NCBI RefSeq assembly: GCF_022601895.1
Contig: NZ_JAKVIO010000014.1
Location: 24,160-88,159 of the forward strand
Direction: 5' to 3'
Origin: Sphingomonas sp. LaA6.9
GTDB taxonomy: Bacteria; Pseudomonadota; Alphaproteobacteria; Sphingomonadales; Sphingomonadaceae
Length of the DNA: 64,000 nt
Below, in pieces: positions 45,466 to 55,289 of this stretch (positions are counted from its first letter, which is position 1; each line of letters opens with the position of its first letter). A program made the position numbers and the translations under genes. The notes below the pieces were generated by a model. It saw nothing but the letters and a program-made list of their open reading frames with translations. It had not been told where the DNA came from and made no database searches.

Positions 45466-45707
45466 TCAGCTGCACGCGGGTTCGGACGATTCCAGGAAAT
45501 GCGCATCCCACCAGCGTTTCCAGCGCGCTTCGATCTCGTCGAATGCCGCATCGGACAAGCCATAGGTCGTCAGTATCACCATGCCGCGCCCGTCGGGCGA
45601 CGTGTCTGTCACCGATTTGTCGGTCGCGATCAGCAGGCCGTCACCCCATTGGCCGAAGATATTGCTGGACGCTCGACAATCCCGATCCCCGCTGCCAGTC
45701 TTGCACC
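45466..45707 (-). pseudogene. Possible remnant open frame in the gap before the patatin gene
   Basis: Between 45412 and 45708 one minus-strand frame stays open across the whole gap and ends at a TGA at 45466-45468. Its end reads like a real protein (YGLSDAAFDEIEARWKRWWD near the C-terminus). There is no plausible start: an in-frame ATG leaves only 38 residues, and further upstream the frame runs antisense into the patatin gene. It may be the 3' stub of a gene truncated when the patatin gene was acquired, or chance. Confidence 0.3.
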
Positions 45708-48050
45708 ATGCGGGAAAAGGAACTGCGGCTGGCGCTGGTCTGTTATGGCGGCATAAGCCTTGCCGTCTATATGCATGGAATCACGAAGGAAATCTGGCGG
45801 CTCGTGCGGGCCAGCCGGCATTTCCACGACGGTGACACCCCGGCCTCGGGAAGCCAGGGCGTCTACCACCAGATGCTGCAGACGATCGAAGTCGAAACCG
45901 GAACCCGGATGCGTGTGCTGGCCGACATCATAGCCGGCGCATCGGCGGGCGGGATCAACGGGATCTTCCTCGCGCAGGCGATCGCGACGGGGCAGTCGCT
46001 CGATCCGCTGACCGATCTCTGGCTCGATTGCGCCGACGTCGACCGGCTGCTCGATCCCGATGCCCGGCCGCTATCGCGCTTCTCCAAATTCTGGGCGCAG
46101 CCCTTGGTCTGGGTCGCGGCGGGCAAGAGCACAACTGTCGAGCGGACCGTCGAGCCTTCGACGCGCGAGGAGGTGCGCGCCAAGCTATCCAGCTTCATCC
46201 GTGCGCGCTGGTTCGAGCCTCCGTTCGGCGGCGAAGGCTTCACCAACCTTCTGCTCGATGCTTTCGAGGCGATGGGCCGGAGCGAGACCGGCCCCGCCCT
46301 GCTGCCCGACGGCCAGCCGCTCGACCTGTTCGTCACCGTCACCGATTTCCACGGCCATCCCGAGCGGCTCAGGCTCAACAGCCCCGCCGAGGTCGTCGAG
46401 ACCGAACACCGGCTCGTCATCGGCTTCTCGACGCGCGCGCAGGGCGTGCCCGGCATCGGCGACGTCGCGGAACTCGCTTTCGCGGCACGCGCTACCGCCA
46501 GCTTTCCGGGCGCCTTCCCGCCATTCACGGTCGGCGAACTCGACGCGGTGCTCGACGCGCGCAAGCACGCCTGGCCAGGCCGTGACGCCTTCCTCGCGCG
46601 CGCCCTGCCCCGCCAGAGCGCCGCGGGCGTCGTCGAAAGCACCGCGCTCATCGACGGTTCTGTGCTCGCCAACGCCCCGTTCGCACCAGCGATCGGTGCG
46701 CTCAGGAACCGCCCGGCACGGCGCGAAGTCGATCGCCGCTTCGTCTATATCGATCCAAAGCCGGGCATACGCAGTATCCAGATCGGTCGCTCCGCCAATG
46801 GCGAAGCCTCGCTGCCCGGCTTCTTCGGGACGATCTTCGGCGCGCTGTCCGATCTGCCGCGCACCCAGCCCATCCGCGACAATCTCGAAGCCATCGAGAA
46901 CCGTTCGTCGCGCATCCGGCGGATGCGCACGATCGTCGAAGCGCTGAGGCCAGAGGTCGAGGAATCGATCGAATCGCTGTTCGGCATCACGCTTTTTCTC
47001 GATCGCCCCACCGCCGCCCGGCTGGCCACCTGGCGCGCCAGGGCGCAGGACAAGGCGGCGCGCTCGGCGGGACACGCCTATCCCGCTTATGGTCATCTCA
47101 AGCTGTCGGGCGTGATCGAAGAGGTCGCAGCGATGCTCTTCGCGCTTTCGGCGCGCAGCGACAGCCACGCGCGCGAGGAGGCGCGACGTGCGATCTGGAA
47201 CGCGGCGCGTGCTGGCGGCCTTGATCGCGTCACGGGGCGCCGTAACGGCGCGACCGAACCGGTGATTGATTTCTTTCGGGCACACGATCTGGGCTTTCGC
47301 ATCCGTCGCCTGCGTTTCCTGGCGCGACGCCTGTCGGAATTGTCCGAGGCTGTGGATGCGCCGCTCGCTGCGCTCGATGCGATGAGCAAGGTCACATATG
47401 AGTGCCTTGCCCTCTATCTCGATCGCGAAATTCTTGATTTTTATGGGCTCGCGGTGCGCGAGGCGGCAACCGCTACATCCGAAGATCCGCAGGCGGCGAT
47501 CGACGCGCTGGCCGCCGCACGTAACCTGCGCGTGATCGACCAGATGACCGACGAGCGCATCGCCGAAGCGCTGGCCGAATTGCCCAAGGCCGAACGCCGC
47601 GTAATGTTGCTCACCTATCTGGGCTTTCCCTATTACGACATCGCCACGCTGCCGCTGCTCCAGGGCGAGGGGCTCGACGAGTTCGATCCGGTGAAGGTCG
47701 ACCGGATTTCACCCGACGATGCCACCACCATCCGTTCGGGCGGTGCTGAAGCGACGCTCAAGGGCATCCAGTTCAACAGCTTCGGCGCCTTTTTCAGCCG
47801 CGCATATCGCGAGAATGACTATCTCTGGGGACGCCTGCACGGCGCAGACCGGCTGATCGACATTCTCATTTCCAGCCTTCCCGTCGGCAAGACACTCGGG
47901 GCGGGCGCGGTCAGCGCTATCAAGCAGGCGGCCTTCGCCGCGATCCTCGACGAAGAAGAACCGCGCCTTACGGCTATTCCAGAACTCTTTCGGGATCTGC
48001 GGCGGGAGATCGGGGTCGATCCCTTGGCAAATGCCGCCCAAACGGCTTAG
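45708..48050 (+). CDS. Patatin-like phospholipase/esterase with DUF3376-type extension
   Basis: The 780-residue product starts MREKELRLALVCYGGISLAVYMHG, which holds the oxyanion loop. The nucleophile is in GASAGGINGIFLAQA (GxSxG, ~80) and the catalytic Asp in LIDGSVLANAPF (DGS). The long C-terminal part (from ~400) fits the patatin-DUF3376 class found in actinobacteria and alphaproteobacteria. Likely activity is lipid acyl hydrolysis. The upstream frame to 45222 overlaps the previous gene and is spurious. Confidence 0.88.
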   Translation: MREKELRLALVCYGGISLAVYMHGITKEIWRLVRASRHFHDGDTPASGSQGVYHQMLQTIEVETGTRMRVLADIIAGASAGGINGIFLAQAIATGQSLDPLTDLWLDCADVDRLLDPDARPLSRFSKFWAQPLVWVAAGKSTTVERTVEPSTREEVRAKLSSFIRARWFEPPFGGEGFTNLLLDAFEAMGRSETGPALLPDGQPLDLFVTVTDFHGHPERLRLNSPAEVVETEHRLVIGFSTRAQGVPGIGDVAELAFAARATASFPGAFPPFTVGELDAVLDARKHAWPGRDAFLARALPRQSAAGVVESTALIDGSVLANAPFAPAIGALRNRPARREVDRRFVYIDPKPGIRSIQIGRSANGEASLPGFFGTIFGALSDLPRTQPIRDNLEAIENRSSRIRRMRTIVEALRPEVEESIESLFGITLFLDRPTAARLATWRARAQDKAARSAGHAYPAYGHLKLSGVIEEVAAMLFALSARSDSHAREEARRAIWNAARAGGLDRVTGRRNGATEPVIDFFRAHDLGFRIRRLRFLARRLSELSEAVDAPLAALDAMSKVTYECLALYLDREILDFYGLAVREAATATSEDPQAAIDALAAARNLRVIDQMTDERIAEALAELPKAERRVMLLTYLGFPYYDIATLPLLQGEGLDEFDPVKVDRISPDDATTIRSGGAEATLKGIQFNSFGAFFSRAYRENDYLWGRLHGADRLIDILISSLPVGKTLGAGAVSAIKQAAFAAILDEEEPRLTAIPELFRDLRREIGVDPLANAAQTA

Positions 48051-48084
48051 TGTTGTAGTCGCGCAACAATAACAGGGTCACCGC

Positions 48085-48420
48085 ATGCAATTCCTGAGGA
48101 CGATCTTCTGGGTGATTCTCGCCGTCACCGCGGTGATCTTTGCGGTCGCCAACTGGACCTCGGTCACGATCAATCTGTGGGGCGATATCCAGGTCGATTC
48201 CAAACTGCCCGTCCTGCTGTTCGGCGCCTTCCTTCTTGGGCTGGTGCCTACGCTGATTCTGCACCGCGCGACGCGCTGGCGACTGAAGCGCAAGCTCGAT
48301 TCGACCGAGCGCGCACTCGCCGATGCGCGCGGTCTTTCTACCACGCCCGCGGCACCGGCCGTCGAGCCCGACATGCCGCCGGCTTATGTTCCCACCGCCG
48401 TCCCGCCAGGTGTGTCATGA
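48085..48420 (+). CDS. LapA/DUF1049 domain membrane protein
   Basis: The 111-residue product has two transmembrane helices and the motif FAVANWTSVTINLWG, typical of DUF1049 (LapA, lipopolysaccharide assembly). The tail is Pro/Ala-rich. It overlaps pyrF by 4 bp and so belongs to the pyrF-trp run. In E. coli, LapA with LapB regulates LpxC, but no lapB is visible here. Confidence 0.88.
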   Translation: MQFLRTIFWVILAVTAVIFAVANWTSVTINLWGDIQVDSKLPVLLFGAFLLGLVPTLILHRATRWRLKRKLDSTERALADARGLSTTPAAPAVEPDMPPAYVPTAVPPGVS

Positions 48421-49091
48421 GCAGCCCTGTCTACGTCGCAATCGACACCCCCGATCTCGATCAGGCAAAAGCGATCGCCGCCAAGGTCCGTAACCATGTC
48501 GGCGGCATCAAGCTGGGCCTTGAGTTCTTCTCGGCCAATGGCCGTGCGGGCATAAAGGAGATGGCGTCGCTCGATCTACCGATCTTCCTCGATCTCAAGT
48601 TCCACGACATTCCCAATACTGTCGCCAAGGCGATCCAGGCGCTGCGCGCGCTTGAGCCCGCGATCCTTACGGTCCACGCAGCCGGGGGGCAGGCGATGAT
48701 GGAAGACGCAAAGGCCGCCGCCCCCAATGGCACCAAGGTCGTGGCGGTGACGATGCTGACCAGCCTCGACGGCAATGACATGAGTGCGATCGGCCTCACC
48801 GACGATACGCATGATCAGGTCGTGCGGCTGACCGAACTCGCCAAGCGATCGGGCGTCGACGGCGTGGTCTGCTCGGGCCATGAGGTCGCCGCCGCGCGCA
48901 AGGCCTGGCCCGACGGTTTCTTCGTCGTTCCCGGCGTGCGCCCCGCTGGTGCGGCGACGGGCGATCAGAAGCGGATGATGACCCCGCGCGGCGCGCTCGA
49001 TGCGGGCGCCTCGATCCTCGTCATCGGTCGCCCCATCACGCAGGCGGAAGACCCCGACCAAGCCGCGCGCGACATCGCCGCGACGCTCTGA
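48417..49091 (+). CDS. pyrF: Orotidine 5'-phosphate decarboxylase
   Basis: The 224-residue product has the OMPDC site IFLDLKFHDIPNTV (~60, Asp-Lys-Asp) and the phosphate site VVPGVRPAGAATGDQKR. It makes UMP. It overlaps lapA and precedes trpF by 40 bp, so pyrimidine and tryptophan genes probably share an operon. Confidence 0.97.
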   Translation: MSSPVYVAIDTPDLDQAKAIAAKVRNHVGGIKLGLEFFSANGRAGIKEMASLDLPIFLDLKFHDIPNTVAKAIQALRALEPAILTVHAAGGQAMMEDAKAAAPNGTKVVAVTMLTSLDGNDMSAIGLTDDTHDQVVRLTELAKRSGVDGVVCSGHEVAAARKAWPDGFFVVPGVRPAGAATGDQKRMMTPRGALDAGASILVIGRPITQAEDPDQAARDIAATL

Positions 49092-49131
49092 CCCCTCCCG
49101 CTCGCGCGGGATTGTCCCTAAGGCAGCCGTG

Positions 49132-49776
49132 ATGCCCCGAATCAGCGCAAAGATCTGCGGCCTTTCGACGCCCGAAACGCTCGACGCTGCGGTCGCTGGC
49201 GGCGCGAGCCATGTCGGGTTCGTCTTCTTTCCGAAAAGTCCGCGCCACGTCGCGTTCGAACAGGCGGCCGCGCTCGCGCATCGCGTGCACGATCATGTGC
49301 TGAAAGCTGGTGTATTCGTCGACCCAGACGACGCGCTGCTCGATGCCGCGATCGCGGCGGGCGGTCTCGATGTGATCCAGTTGCACGGCAAGGAAACCGC
49401 TGAGCGCGCGGCTGCGGTCAAGGCGCGAACGGGCAAGGAGGTCTGGAAGGCGCTTCCCGTCTGCACCAGCGCCGATCTCGCCGGCGCGGGCGCATTTCAT
49501 GGCGCTGTGGATCGCCTGCTTTACGACGCCAAGACCCCCGAAGGGTCACAACTTCCGGGCGGCATGGGGCTGCGCTTCGACTGGCGGCTGCTCCAGGGTT
49601 TCCGGCATCCGCTCGCCTGGGCGCTTTCGGGCGGGCTCGACGCCACGAATGTCGCCGAGGCGGTTGGCATCACCGGCGCGCGGCTGGTAGACGTGTCCTC
49701 CGGCGTCGAAAGCGCGCCGGGTATCAAGAATGTGGACAAGATCGCCGCATTCCTTAAAGCGACGACCCAGCTATGA
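49132..49776 (+). CDS. trpF: Phosphoribosylanthranilate isomerase
   Basis: The 214-residue TIM barrel has KICGLSTPE at the start, [22 protein letters not shown] and [12 protein letters not shown], with the catalytic Cys in KICGL and Asp in LLYDAKTP. It performs the Amadori step of tryptophan synthesis. It overlaps trpB by 4 bp. The start at 49132 gives the usual family start. Confidence 0.96.
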   Translation: MPRISAKICGLSTPETLDAAVAGGASHVGFVFFPKSPRHVAFEQAAALAHRVHDHVLKAGVFVDPDDALLDAAIAAGGLDVIQLHGKETAERAAAVKARTGKEVWKALPVCTSADLAGAGAFHGAVDRLLYDAKTPEGSQLPGGMGLRFDWRLLQGFRHPLAWALSGGLDATNVAEAVGITGARLVDVSSGVESAPGIKNVDKIAAFLKATTQL

Positions 49777-50981
49777 GCATCATCAACTCGCTTCGCACCC
49801 AGCCCGACGAGCGCGGGCATTTCGGGCAATTCGGCGGGCGCTATGTCGCCGAGACGCTGATGCCGCTGATCCTCGACCTCGAGCGCGAATATCGCGCCGC
49901 GAAGCAGGATCCGGCGTTCAAGGCGGAATTCGACTATCTGCTCAGGCAATATGTCGGCCGTCCGAGCCCGCTCTACTTCGCCGAACGGCTGACCGAGGCA
50001 CTCGGCGGCGCGAAGGTCTATCTGAAGCGCGAGGAACTCAACCACACCGGCGCGCACAAGATCAACAACTGCATCGGCCAGATCCTGCTCGCCAAGCGCA
50101 TGGGCAAGACGCGTATCATCGCCGAGACGGGCGCGGGCCAGCACGGTGTCGCGACCGCGACCGTGGCGGCGCTCTTCGGCCTGCCCTGCACGATCTTCAT
50201 GGGTGCGGTCGACGTCGCGCGCCAGCAGCCCAATGTGTTCCGCATGAAGCTGCTCGGCGCCGAGGTCCGCGCCGTGGAATCGGGCGCAAAAACGCTCAAG
50301 GACGCGATGAACGAGGCGCTGCGCGACTGGGTCGCGAACGTCCACGACACCTTCTACATCATCGGCACCGTCGCGGGCCCGCACCCCTATCCCGAGCTTG
50401 TCCGCGACTTCCAGTCGGTAATCGGTAACGAGGCGCGCGAGCAGATCCTCGAAGCGGAGGGCCGGCTGCCCGATATGCTGATCGCGCCCGTCGGCGGCGG
50501 ATCCAACGCGATCGGCCTTTTCCATCCGTTCCTCGACGATCCCGGGATCGAGATCGTCGGCGTCGAGGCGGCGGGCGAAGGCCTCGACAAGAAGCACGCC
50601 GCAAGCCTCGCGGGCGGAACGCCCGGCGTGCTGCACGGCAACCGTACCTATCTGTTGCAGGACGAGGACGGGCAGATCACCGAGGCGCATTCGATCTCGG
50701 CGGGGCTCGACTATCCCGGCATCGGCCCCGAGCACGCCTGGCTCCACGACATCGGCCGCGTCCGCTACGAGCCCGTCACCGACGCCGAAGCACTCGCGAG
50801 CTTTCAGCGCCTCTGCAAGCTCGAAGGCATCATCCCCGCGCTCGAATCCGCGCACGCGCTCGCGGCTGCCGAGCGGATCGTGCCGGGCATGGACAAGGAC
50901 AAGATCGTGATCGTCAACCTCTCGGGCCGCGGCGACAAGGACATCTTCACCGTCGCCGACGCGCTTGGGGTGAAGCTGTGA
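49773..50981 (+). CDS. trpB: Tryptophan synthase beta subunit
   Basis: The 402-residue product has the PLP Lys in [15 protein letters not shown] (~90), the phosphate loop [10 protein letters not shown] (~235) and ETGAGQHG. It joins indole and serine and works as an alpha2beta2 complex. The stop overlaps the start of a small ORF by 4 bp, and trpA follows that ORF, not trpB directly. Confidence 0.98.
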   Translation: MSIINSLRTQPDERGHFGQFGGRYVAETLMPLILDLEREYRAAKQDPAFKAEFDYLLRQYVGRPSPLYFAERLTEALGGAKVYLKREELNHTGAHKINNCIGQILLAKRMGKTRIIAETGAGQHGVATATVAALFGLPCTIFMGAVDVARQQPNVFRMKLLGAEVRAVESGAKTLKDAMNEALRDWVANVHDTFYIIGTVAGPHPYPELVRDFQSVIGNEAREQILEAEGRLPDMLIAPVGGGSNAIGLFHPFLDDPGIEIVGVEAAGEGLDKKHAASLAGGTPGVLHGNRTYLLQDEDGQITEAHSISAGLDYPGIGPEHAWLHDIGRVRYEPVTDAEALASFQRLCKLEGIIPALESAHALAAAERIVPGMDKDKIVIVNLSGRGDKDIFTVADALGVKL

Positions 50982-51205
50982 CGAGCTTGATCCGGTTGCT
51001 GCGATTTTATCATATCCGGCAGGATGGGCATGCAACGCTGCGTTGGCGTGGTATCGCCGCGTTCGTCATCTTGCTTACAGCGGCAAATCTCTTGCTGCGT
51101 CTGATCTTCCACCCAATCGACAAGTTTGACGTCATTTCGGCTAGCACGCTTTCGATCGTGATCGCGGTTTTTGGAATCTTTCAGGTGAAACGGCAGATTA
51201 AATGA
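50978..51205 (+). CDS. Small membrane protein inserted between trpB and trpA
   Basis: The 75-residue product ([33 protein letters not shown]...) has a basic N-terminus and two hydrophobic segments, [19 protein letters not shown] and [18 protein letters not shown]. It shows no trp-family similarity. Its GTG start overlaps the trpB stop and its TGA overlaps the trpA ATG, each by 4 bp, so coupling of the operon is kept. Its base composition is lower in GC than the flanking genes, which suggests later arrival. Function is unknown. Confidence 0.75.
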   Translation: MTSLIRLLRFYHIRQDGHATLRWRGIAAFVILLTAANLLLRLIFHPIDKFDVISASTLSIVIAVFGIFQVKRQIK

Positions 51206-52020
51206 CCGACCGTCTCTCCAACGCCTTTGCGCGTGCGGCCTCCGAAAATCGCGCGGCACTCGTCACCTTCGTGACTGGCGGGGATCCGACACCCGCCAAC
51301 ACCGGCGCGATCCTCGACGCATTGGTCGCGGGCGGTGCCGACGTCATCGAGCTTGGCATGCCCTTCACCGATCCGATGGCCGACGGCCCCGCCATCCAGC
51401 GCGCCAACCTGCGCGCCCTGGGCGCGGGCACGACGACCGCCGACATCCTCGGCATCGCCAAGGCTTTTCGCGCGCGCCATGCCGAAACGCCGCTGGTGCT
51501 GATGGGCTATGCCAATCCGATGGTGCGCCGCGGACCCGAATGGTTCGCGGCCGCCGCCAGCGAGGCAGGCGTCGATGGCGTGATCTGCGTCGATATTCCC
51601 AGCGAGGAAGACGATGCACTCGGACCCGCGCTGCGCAATGCGGGCGTCCACCTCATCCGCCTGGCCACGCCGACCACCGACGCGGCGCGACTGCCCGCGG
51701 TGCTCGAAGGTGCCGGGGGCTTCCTCTACTACGTATCGGTTGCGGGCATCACCGGCTTGCAGCAGGCCGCGCAGGGCTCGATCGAGACCGCCGTAGCGAA
51801 GCTCAAGGCGGGCACCGACCTTCCGGTCGCGGTCGGCTTCGGCGTCCGCACCCCCGAACAGGCAAGCGCGATCGCGCGCGTTGCCGATGGCGTGGTGGTT
51901 GGCTCGGCCATCGTCGACCTCGTCGCCGAGCACGGCGCCAATGCCGCCGGCCCCGTCAAAAACTATGTCGCATCGCTCAGCAGCGCGATCGCGGCCGCAC
52001 GAAAGGAAATGGCCGCATGA
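51202..52020 (+). CDS. trpA: Tryptophan synthase alpha subunit
   Basis: The 272-residue barrel has the catalytic Glu in [21 protein letters not shown] and the Asp in the same stretch, plus [10 protein letters not shown]. It cleaves indole-3-glycerol phosphate to feed TrpB. It overlaps the small ORF upstream and accD downstream by 4 bp. Confidence 0.97.
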   Translation: MTDRLSNAFARAASENRAALVTFVTGGDPTPANTGAILDALVAGGADVIELGMPFTDPMADGPAIQRANLRALGAGTTTADILGIAKAFRARHAETPLVLMGYANPMVRRGPEWFAAAASEAGVDGVICVDIPSEEDDALGPALRNAGVHLIRLATPTTDAARLPAVLEGAGGFLYYVSVAGITGLQQAAQGSIETAVAKLKAGTDLPVAVGFGVRTPEQASAIARVADGVVVGSAIVDLVAEHGANAAGPVKNYVASLSSAIAAARKEMAA

Positions 52021-52871
52021 GCTGGCTCGACCGCGTTCGCAACTCGATCCCGTTCATCGCCAAGCGCGAGACGCAGGACACGCTCTGGCACAAATGCCCG
52101 GGCTGTTCGCAGATGATCTTCATCAAGGAATTTCAGGAAAACCTGTCGGTATGCCCCAAATGCGGGCATCACGGACGGATCGGTGCCAAGGCGCGCTTCG
52201 AACAGCTTTTCGATCAGGGCAGCTGGTATCTGCTCGCTTCGCCTCAGGTCGCCGACGATCCGCTCAAATTCCGCGATTCCAAGAAATATACCGACCGCAT
52301 CAAGGCCGCGCGTGCCGCGACGGGCGAACAGGATGCGCTGCTCAACGCCAGCGGCCGGATCATGGGCCACAAGGCCGTCGTCGGCGTGCAGGATTTCGCC
52401 TTCATGGGCGGATCGATGGGTCTCGGCGTCGGCGCGGCCTTTGTCGAGGGTGCGCGCAAGGCGATCGCCGAGCGTGCGCCCTATGTGATCTTCACCGCAG
52501 CAGGGGGCGCGCGCATGCAGGAGGGTATCCTCTCGCTGATGCAGATGCCCAAATCGACCGTCGCGATCGCCGAACTGCGCGAGGCGGGCCTGCCCTATAT
52601 CGTCGTGCTGACCGACCCGACCACGGGTGGCGTAACCGCCTCTTATGCGATGCTCGGCGACGTCCAGATCGCGGAGCCCGGCGCGCTCATCGGCTTCGCC
52701 GGCCAGCGCGTGATCGAGAACACGATCCGCGAAAAGCTGCCCGAAGGCTTCCAGCGCGCCGAGTATCTGCTCGATCACGGCATGCTCGACATGGTGGTCG
52801 AGCGTAAGGATCTGCGCGAGACGCTCGGCCAGCTCATAGGCTTTCTCTGCGAGGACAAGGCGGCCGCATGA
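52017..52871 (+). CDS. accD: Acetyl-CoA carboxylase carboxyltransferase subunit beta
   Basis: The 284-residue product has the C4 zinc ribbon (CPGCSQMIF ... CPKCGHH, ~27-50) and the carboxyltransferase core [31 protein letters not shown] and [11 protein letters not shown]. It pairs with AccA. trpA-accD-folC order is a common proteobacterial arrangement. A palindromic element separates it from folC. Confidence 0.97.
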   Translation: MSWLDRVRNSIPFIAKRETQDTLWHKCPGCSQMIFIKEFQENLSVCPKCGHHGRIGAKARFEQLFDQGSWYLLASPQVADDPLKFRDSKKYTDRIKAARAATGEQDALLNASGRIMGHKAVVGVQDFAFMGGSMGLGVGAAFVEGARKAIAERAPYVIFTAAGGARMQEGILSLMQMPKSTVAIAELREAGLPYIVVLTDPTTGGVTASYAMLGDVQIAEPGALIGFAGQRVIENTIREKLPEGFQRAEYLLDHGMLDMVVERKDLRETLGQLIGFLCEDKAAA

Positions 52872-52875
52872 ATCC

Positions 52876-52974
52876 TCCCCTCCCTTCCAAGGGAGGGGGC
52901 GGGGGTGGGTGCGAGCGAAGCGAGCCTTCCGTCCGGCCACCCACCCACCCCAACCCCTCCCTGAAAGGGAGGGG
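52876..52974. repeat. Palindromic repeat element with GCGAAGC mini-hairpin between accD and folC
   Basis: Two inverted copies of a CCCTCCCTTCCAAGGGAGGG-type hairpin flank a G/C-run arm and a central GCGAGCGAAGCGAGC hairpin. The right hairpin CCCCTCCCTGAAAGGGAGGGG (52954-52974) is followed by CTTTTATT and may act as a terminator or attenuator before folC. The layout is REP/MITE-like. Confidence 0.75.
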
Positions 52975-52982
52975 CTTTTATT

Positions 52983-54308
52983 ATGCCTGACTCCGCGCGC
53001 TCCTCCGATCCCGCGGTCCAGCGCCAGCTCGACCGGCTGACGATGCTTTCGCCCGGCCGCGACGTGCTCGGGCTCGAACGCATCTCGGAACTGCTGGCGC
53101 GCCTCGGCAACCCGCAGGAAAAGCTGCCTCCCGTCTTCCACGTCGCGGGCACCAACGGCAAGGGTTCGACCTGCGCCTTCCTGCGCGCCGCGATCGAGGC
53201 AGCGGGCATGCGCGCGCATGTCTATTCCTCGCCCCATCTCGTCCGCTTCAACGAACGCATTCGCATTGCCGGCAAGCTGATCGAAGACGCCGAACTTGCG
53301 CCGCTGCTCGCCGAAGTGCTCGACTGTTCGGAGGACATCCACCCCAGCTTCTTCGAGGCCACCACCGCCGCAGCCTTCCTCGCCTTCACACGGCACGAGG
53401 CAGAGGCGTGCATCATCGAGGTCGGGCTTGGCGGCCGGCTCGACGCGACCAATATCATCCCCGCGCCCGCGATTTGCGGAATCGCGCAGCTCGGCATCGA
53501 TCATCAGGCCTTTCTGGGCGAGACCGAGGTCGAGATCGCGGGAGAAAAGGCGGGCATAGCAAAGCGCTTCGTCCCGCTCGTGACAATGAAATATGCGCCG
53601 GCGCTGACACGGCGAATTGCGGATGTCGCGGCGGCCGCAGGCGCGCCCGTGCTCGCCAAGGGCACGACCTGGGAAGCGACGCTCTACAACAACCGGCTCC
53701 ACTATCGCGACGACAAGGGCAAGTTCGACGCGCCACGCCCAAGGCTGGCGGGCGATCACCAGGTGATGAACGCGGCTCTCGCCTTTGCGATGCTGCGCCA
53801 TCAGAATGCGGTCGCCATTCCCGAAACCGCGCTCAAGGCCGCGACGGGCTGGGCGCAGTGGCCCGCAAGGCTCCAGCATCTGGAGGAAGGGCCGCTGACC
53901 GCGGATCTGCCCGAGGGCACCGAACTCTGGCTTGACGGCGGGCACAACCCGGCGGCCGGAGAGATGATCGCCGCATGGTTTCGCGGGCATCTCGACGGGC
54001 GTCAGTTCCACCTCGTTCTCGGCATGCTCGACAACAAGGATCCGATGGGCCTGCTGGCGCATTTCGCGGGCCTTGCGACGAGCATCCATGCGGTACCCGT
54101 CCCCGATCATGGCCACCACGCGCCCGACGCACTCGCCGCGATGGCCGATCGGATCGGCGCGCGCGGCTCGGTGGCGGCCGATGTCGCTTCCGCGCTGGCG
54201 ATGCTCGGCCGGACACTCGATCCCGGCAAGCCCGGCGTCGTGCTGATCCTCGGCTCGCTCTATCTCGCGGGCGAGGTGCTGCGCCTTAACGATCAGCCGC
54301 CCGAATAG
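52983..54308 (+). CDS. folC: Bifunctional dihydrofolate/folylpolyglutamate synthase
   Basis: The 441-residue product has the ATP loop HVAGTNGKGSTCAFLRAAIEAAG (~50), VYSSPHLVRFNERIRI, GLGGRLDATNII and the Mur ligase-like WLDGGHNPAAGEMIAAW. It adds glutamate to folate. The ATG at 52983 lies just 9 bp after the palindromic element. It ends close to a convergent hypothetical gene. Confidence 0.96.
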   Translation: MPDSARSSDPAVQRQLDRLTMLSPGRDVLGLERISELLARLGNPQEKLPPVFHVAGTNGKGSTCAFLRAAIEAAGMRAHVYSSPHLVRFNERIRIAGKLIEDAELAPLLAEVLDCSEDIHPSFFEATTAAAFLAFTRHEAEACIIEVGLGGRLDATNIIPAPAICGIAQLGIDHQAFLGETEVEIAGEKAGIAKRFVPLVTMKYAPALTRRIADVAAAAGAPVLAKGTTWEATLYNNRLHYRDDKGKFDAPRPRLAGDHQVMNAALAFAMLRHQNAVAIPETALKAATGWAQWPARLQHLEEGPLTADLPEGTELWLDGGHNPAAGEMIAAWFRGHLDGRQFHLVLGMLDNKDPMGLLAHFAGLATSIHAVPVPDHGHHAPDALAAMADRIGARGSVAADVASALAMLGRTLDPGKPGVVLILGSLYLAGEVLRLNDQPPE

Positions 54309-54314
54309 GCCAGA

Positions 54315-54821
54315 TCAGGGAAAGCTCGTCCGCAAGTGCGGGTTCATCGCGCCGACCCAGCTCCAGAACGCCGTCCGCAACACATCGAGAAGATCCTGCA
54401 CCACGTCGGCGGTGGCCGCGAAGCGCATTCCCGTCAGCTTGCGCAGGAACAGCCGTACCGTCGCATGCGTCACCGGCAGCTCGGGTTCGCCGCGCTTGCC
54501 GCGATACAGATAGATATTGGGCGTGGCCGCCAATGCCTCTTGGCATCGCCGTGCATAGAGCGCGCCGATCTCGGGATCGCTCCGCCGGATCACGCGATTG
54601 AGCATCCGGCGCGAAACCCAGCGATCGAGTTCCGACGTCCGCGCGTTGACGATGCCGACATGCACCGACCAGAAGACGAACGCCGCGCATTCATGGGCCA
54701 CCGCGACGCCGGGCTCCACGCCATGCTGCGCCAGACATCCCTTCACCTCGGCCTGGAGCGCGACGATACGGTCGGGAACCAGTCGCACCGCCGTTCGCCC
54801 CTGCCGGCTAAGCTCGAACAT
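54315..54821 (-). CDS. Hypothetical protein
   Basis: The 168-residue product (MFELSRQGRTAVRLVPDRIVALQAE...) has no signal peptide or clear motif. It contains AAFVFWSVHVGIVNAR, which is hydrophobic but short, and a Trp-rich end (LRTAFWSWVGAMNPHL). The ATG at 54821 follows a G-rich ribosome site (AGGAGGTGGCAGGGGG). It lies 16 bp downstream of another small gene on the same strand. I do not recognise it. Confidence 0.6.
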   Translation of the reverse strand: MFELSRQGRTAVRLVPDRIVALQAEVKGCLAQHGVEPGVAVAHECAAFVFWSVHVGIVNARTSELDRWVSRRMLNRVIRRSDPEIGALYARRCQEALAATPNIYLYRGKRGEPELPVTHATVRLFLRKLTGMRFAATADVVQDLLDVLRTAFWSWVGAMNPHLRTSFP

Positions 54822-54837
54822 ACCCCCTGCCACCTCC

Positions 54838-55092
54838 TCAGAAGCGCGGTAGCCCGGCGACATCCTCGGTCGCCCGCAGTCGATATGTCCCGCGCCGCGA
54901 CCACAGCCCAGCGCCGATGGTGAACTGCCCCCGGTCCGGATCGAGCAGCACCAGTTCATCGGGCCGCCCAAAGGCTTCGGCAATCGCGGCGCGCGCGGCG
55001 TTCGCGGCCTCCGCGTCGTCGCTGGCTTCGAAGGCGACCGATTCGTCGGGGTCTGTCGGATTCATGCGGATGTCGAGGCGATAGGTGATCAA
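54838..55092 (-). CDS. Hypothetical protein
   Basis: The 84-residue product is taken from the TTG at 55092 (ITYRLDIRMNPTDPDESVAFEASDDAEAANAARAAIA...). It resembles small proteins with an alpha/beta start (TYRLDI) followed by an Ala-rich helix. An ATG at 55065 is the alternative start and would lose the conserved-looking first strand; AGGA lies upstream of the TTG. It probably forms a unit with the gene after it. Function is unknown. Confidence 0.55.
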   Translation of the reverse strand: MITYRLDIRMNPTDPDESVAFEASDDAEAANAARAAIAEAFGRPDELVLLDPDRGQFTIGAGLWSRRGTYRLRATEDVAGLPRF

Positions 55093-55289
55093 GGGAATCG
55101 TCCTGAAGGAAGCGCCGCGCGCGCACGGCACCGTTCCATCTGCGCCCGTCGCTCCGCTTTGAAAAGGCACGATCGACGCGCTTTCGCAACGCACCGTCGA
55201 TCCCTGCCGAATACGCTCTTCATTATTGATATTGACTTGCAATAGCTCACAGGCAAAGCTGCCTGTCTAAAGCCAAGCGAGGATGTCCC

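Noticed and set aside
48421..49772. Tryptophan leader peptide/attenuator before trpF or trpB
   Set aside because: The genes are packed with overlaps or a 40-bp gap, leaving no room for a leader with Trp codons and paired hairpins.
51963..54119. A 718-codon minus-strand frame across accD and folC
   Set aside because: It reads antisense through two clear enzymes and through the palindromic repeat between them.
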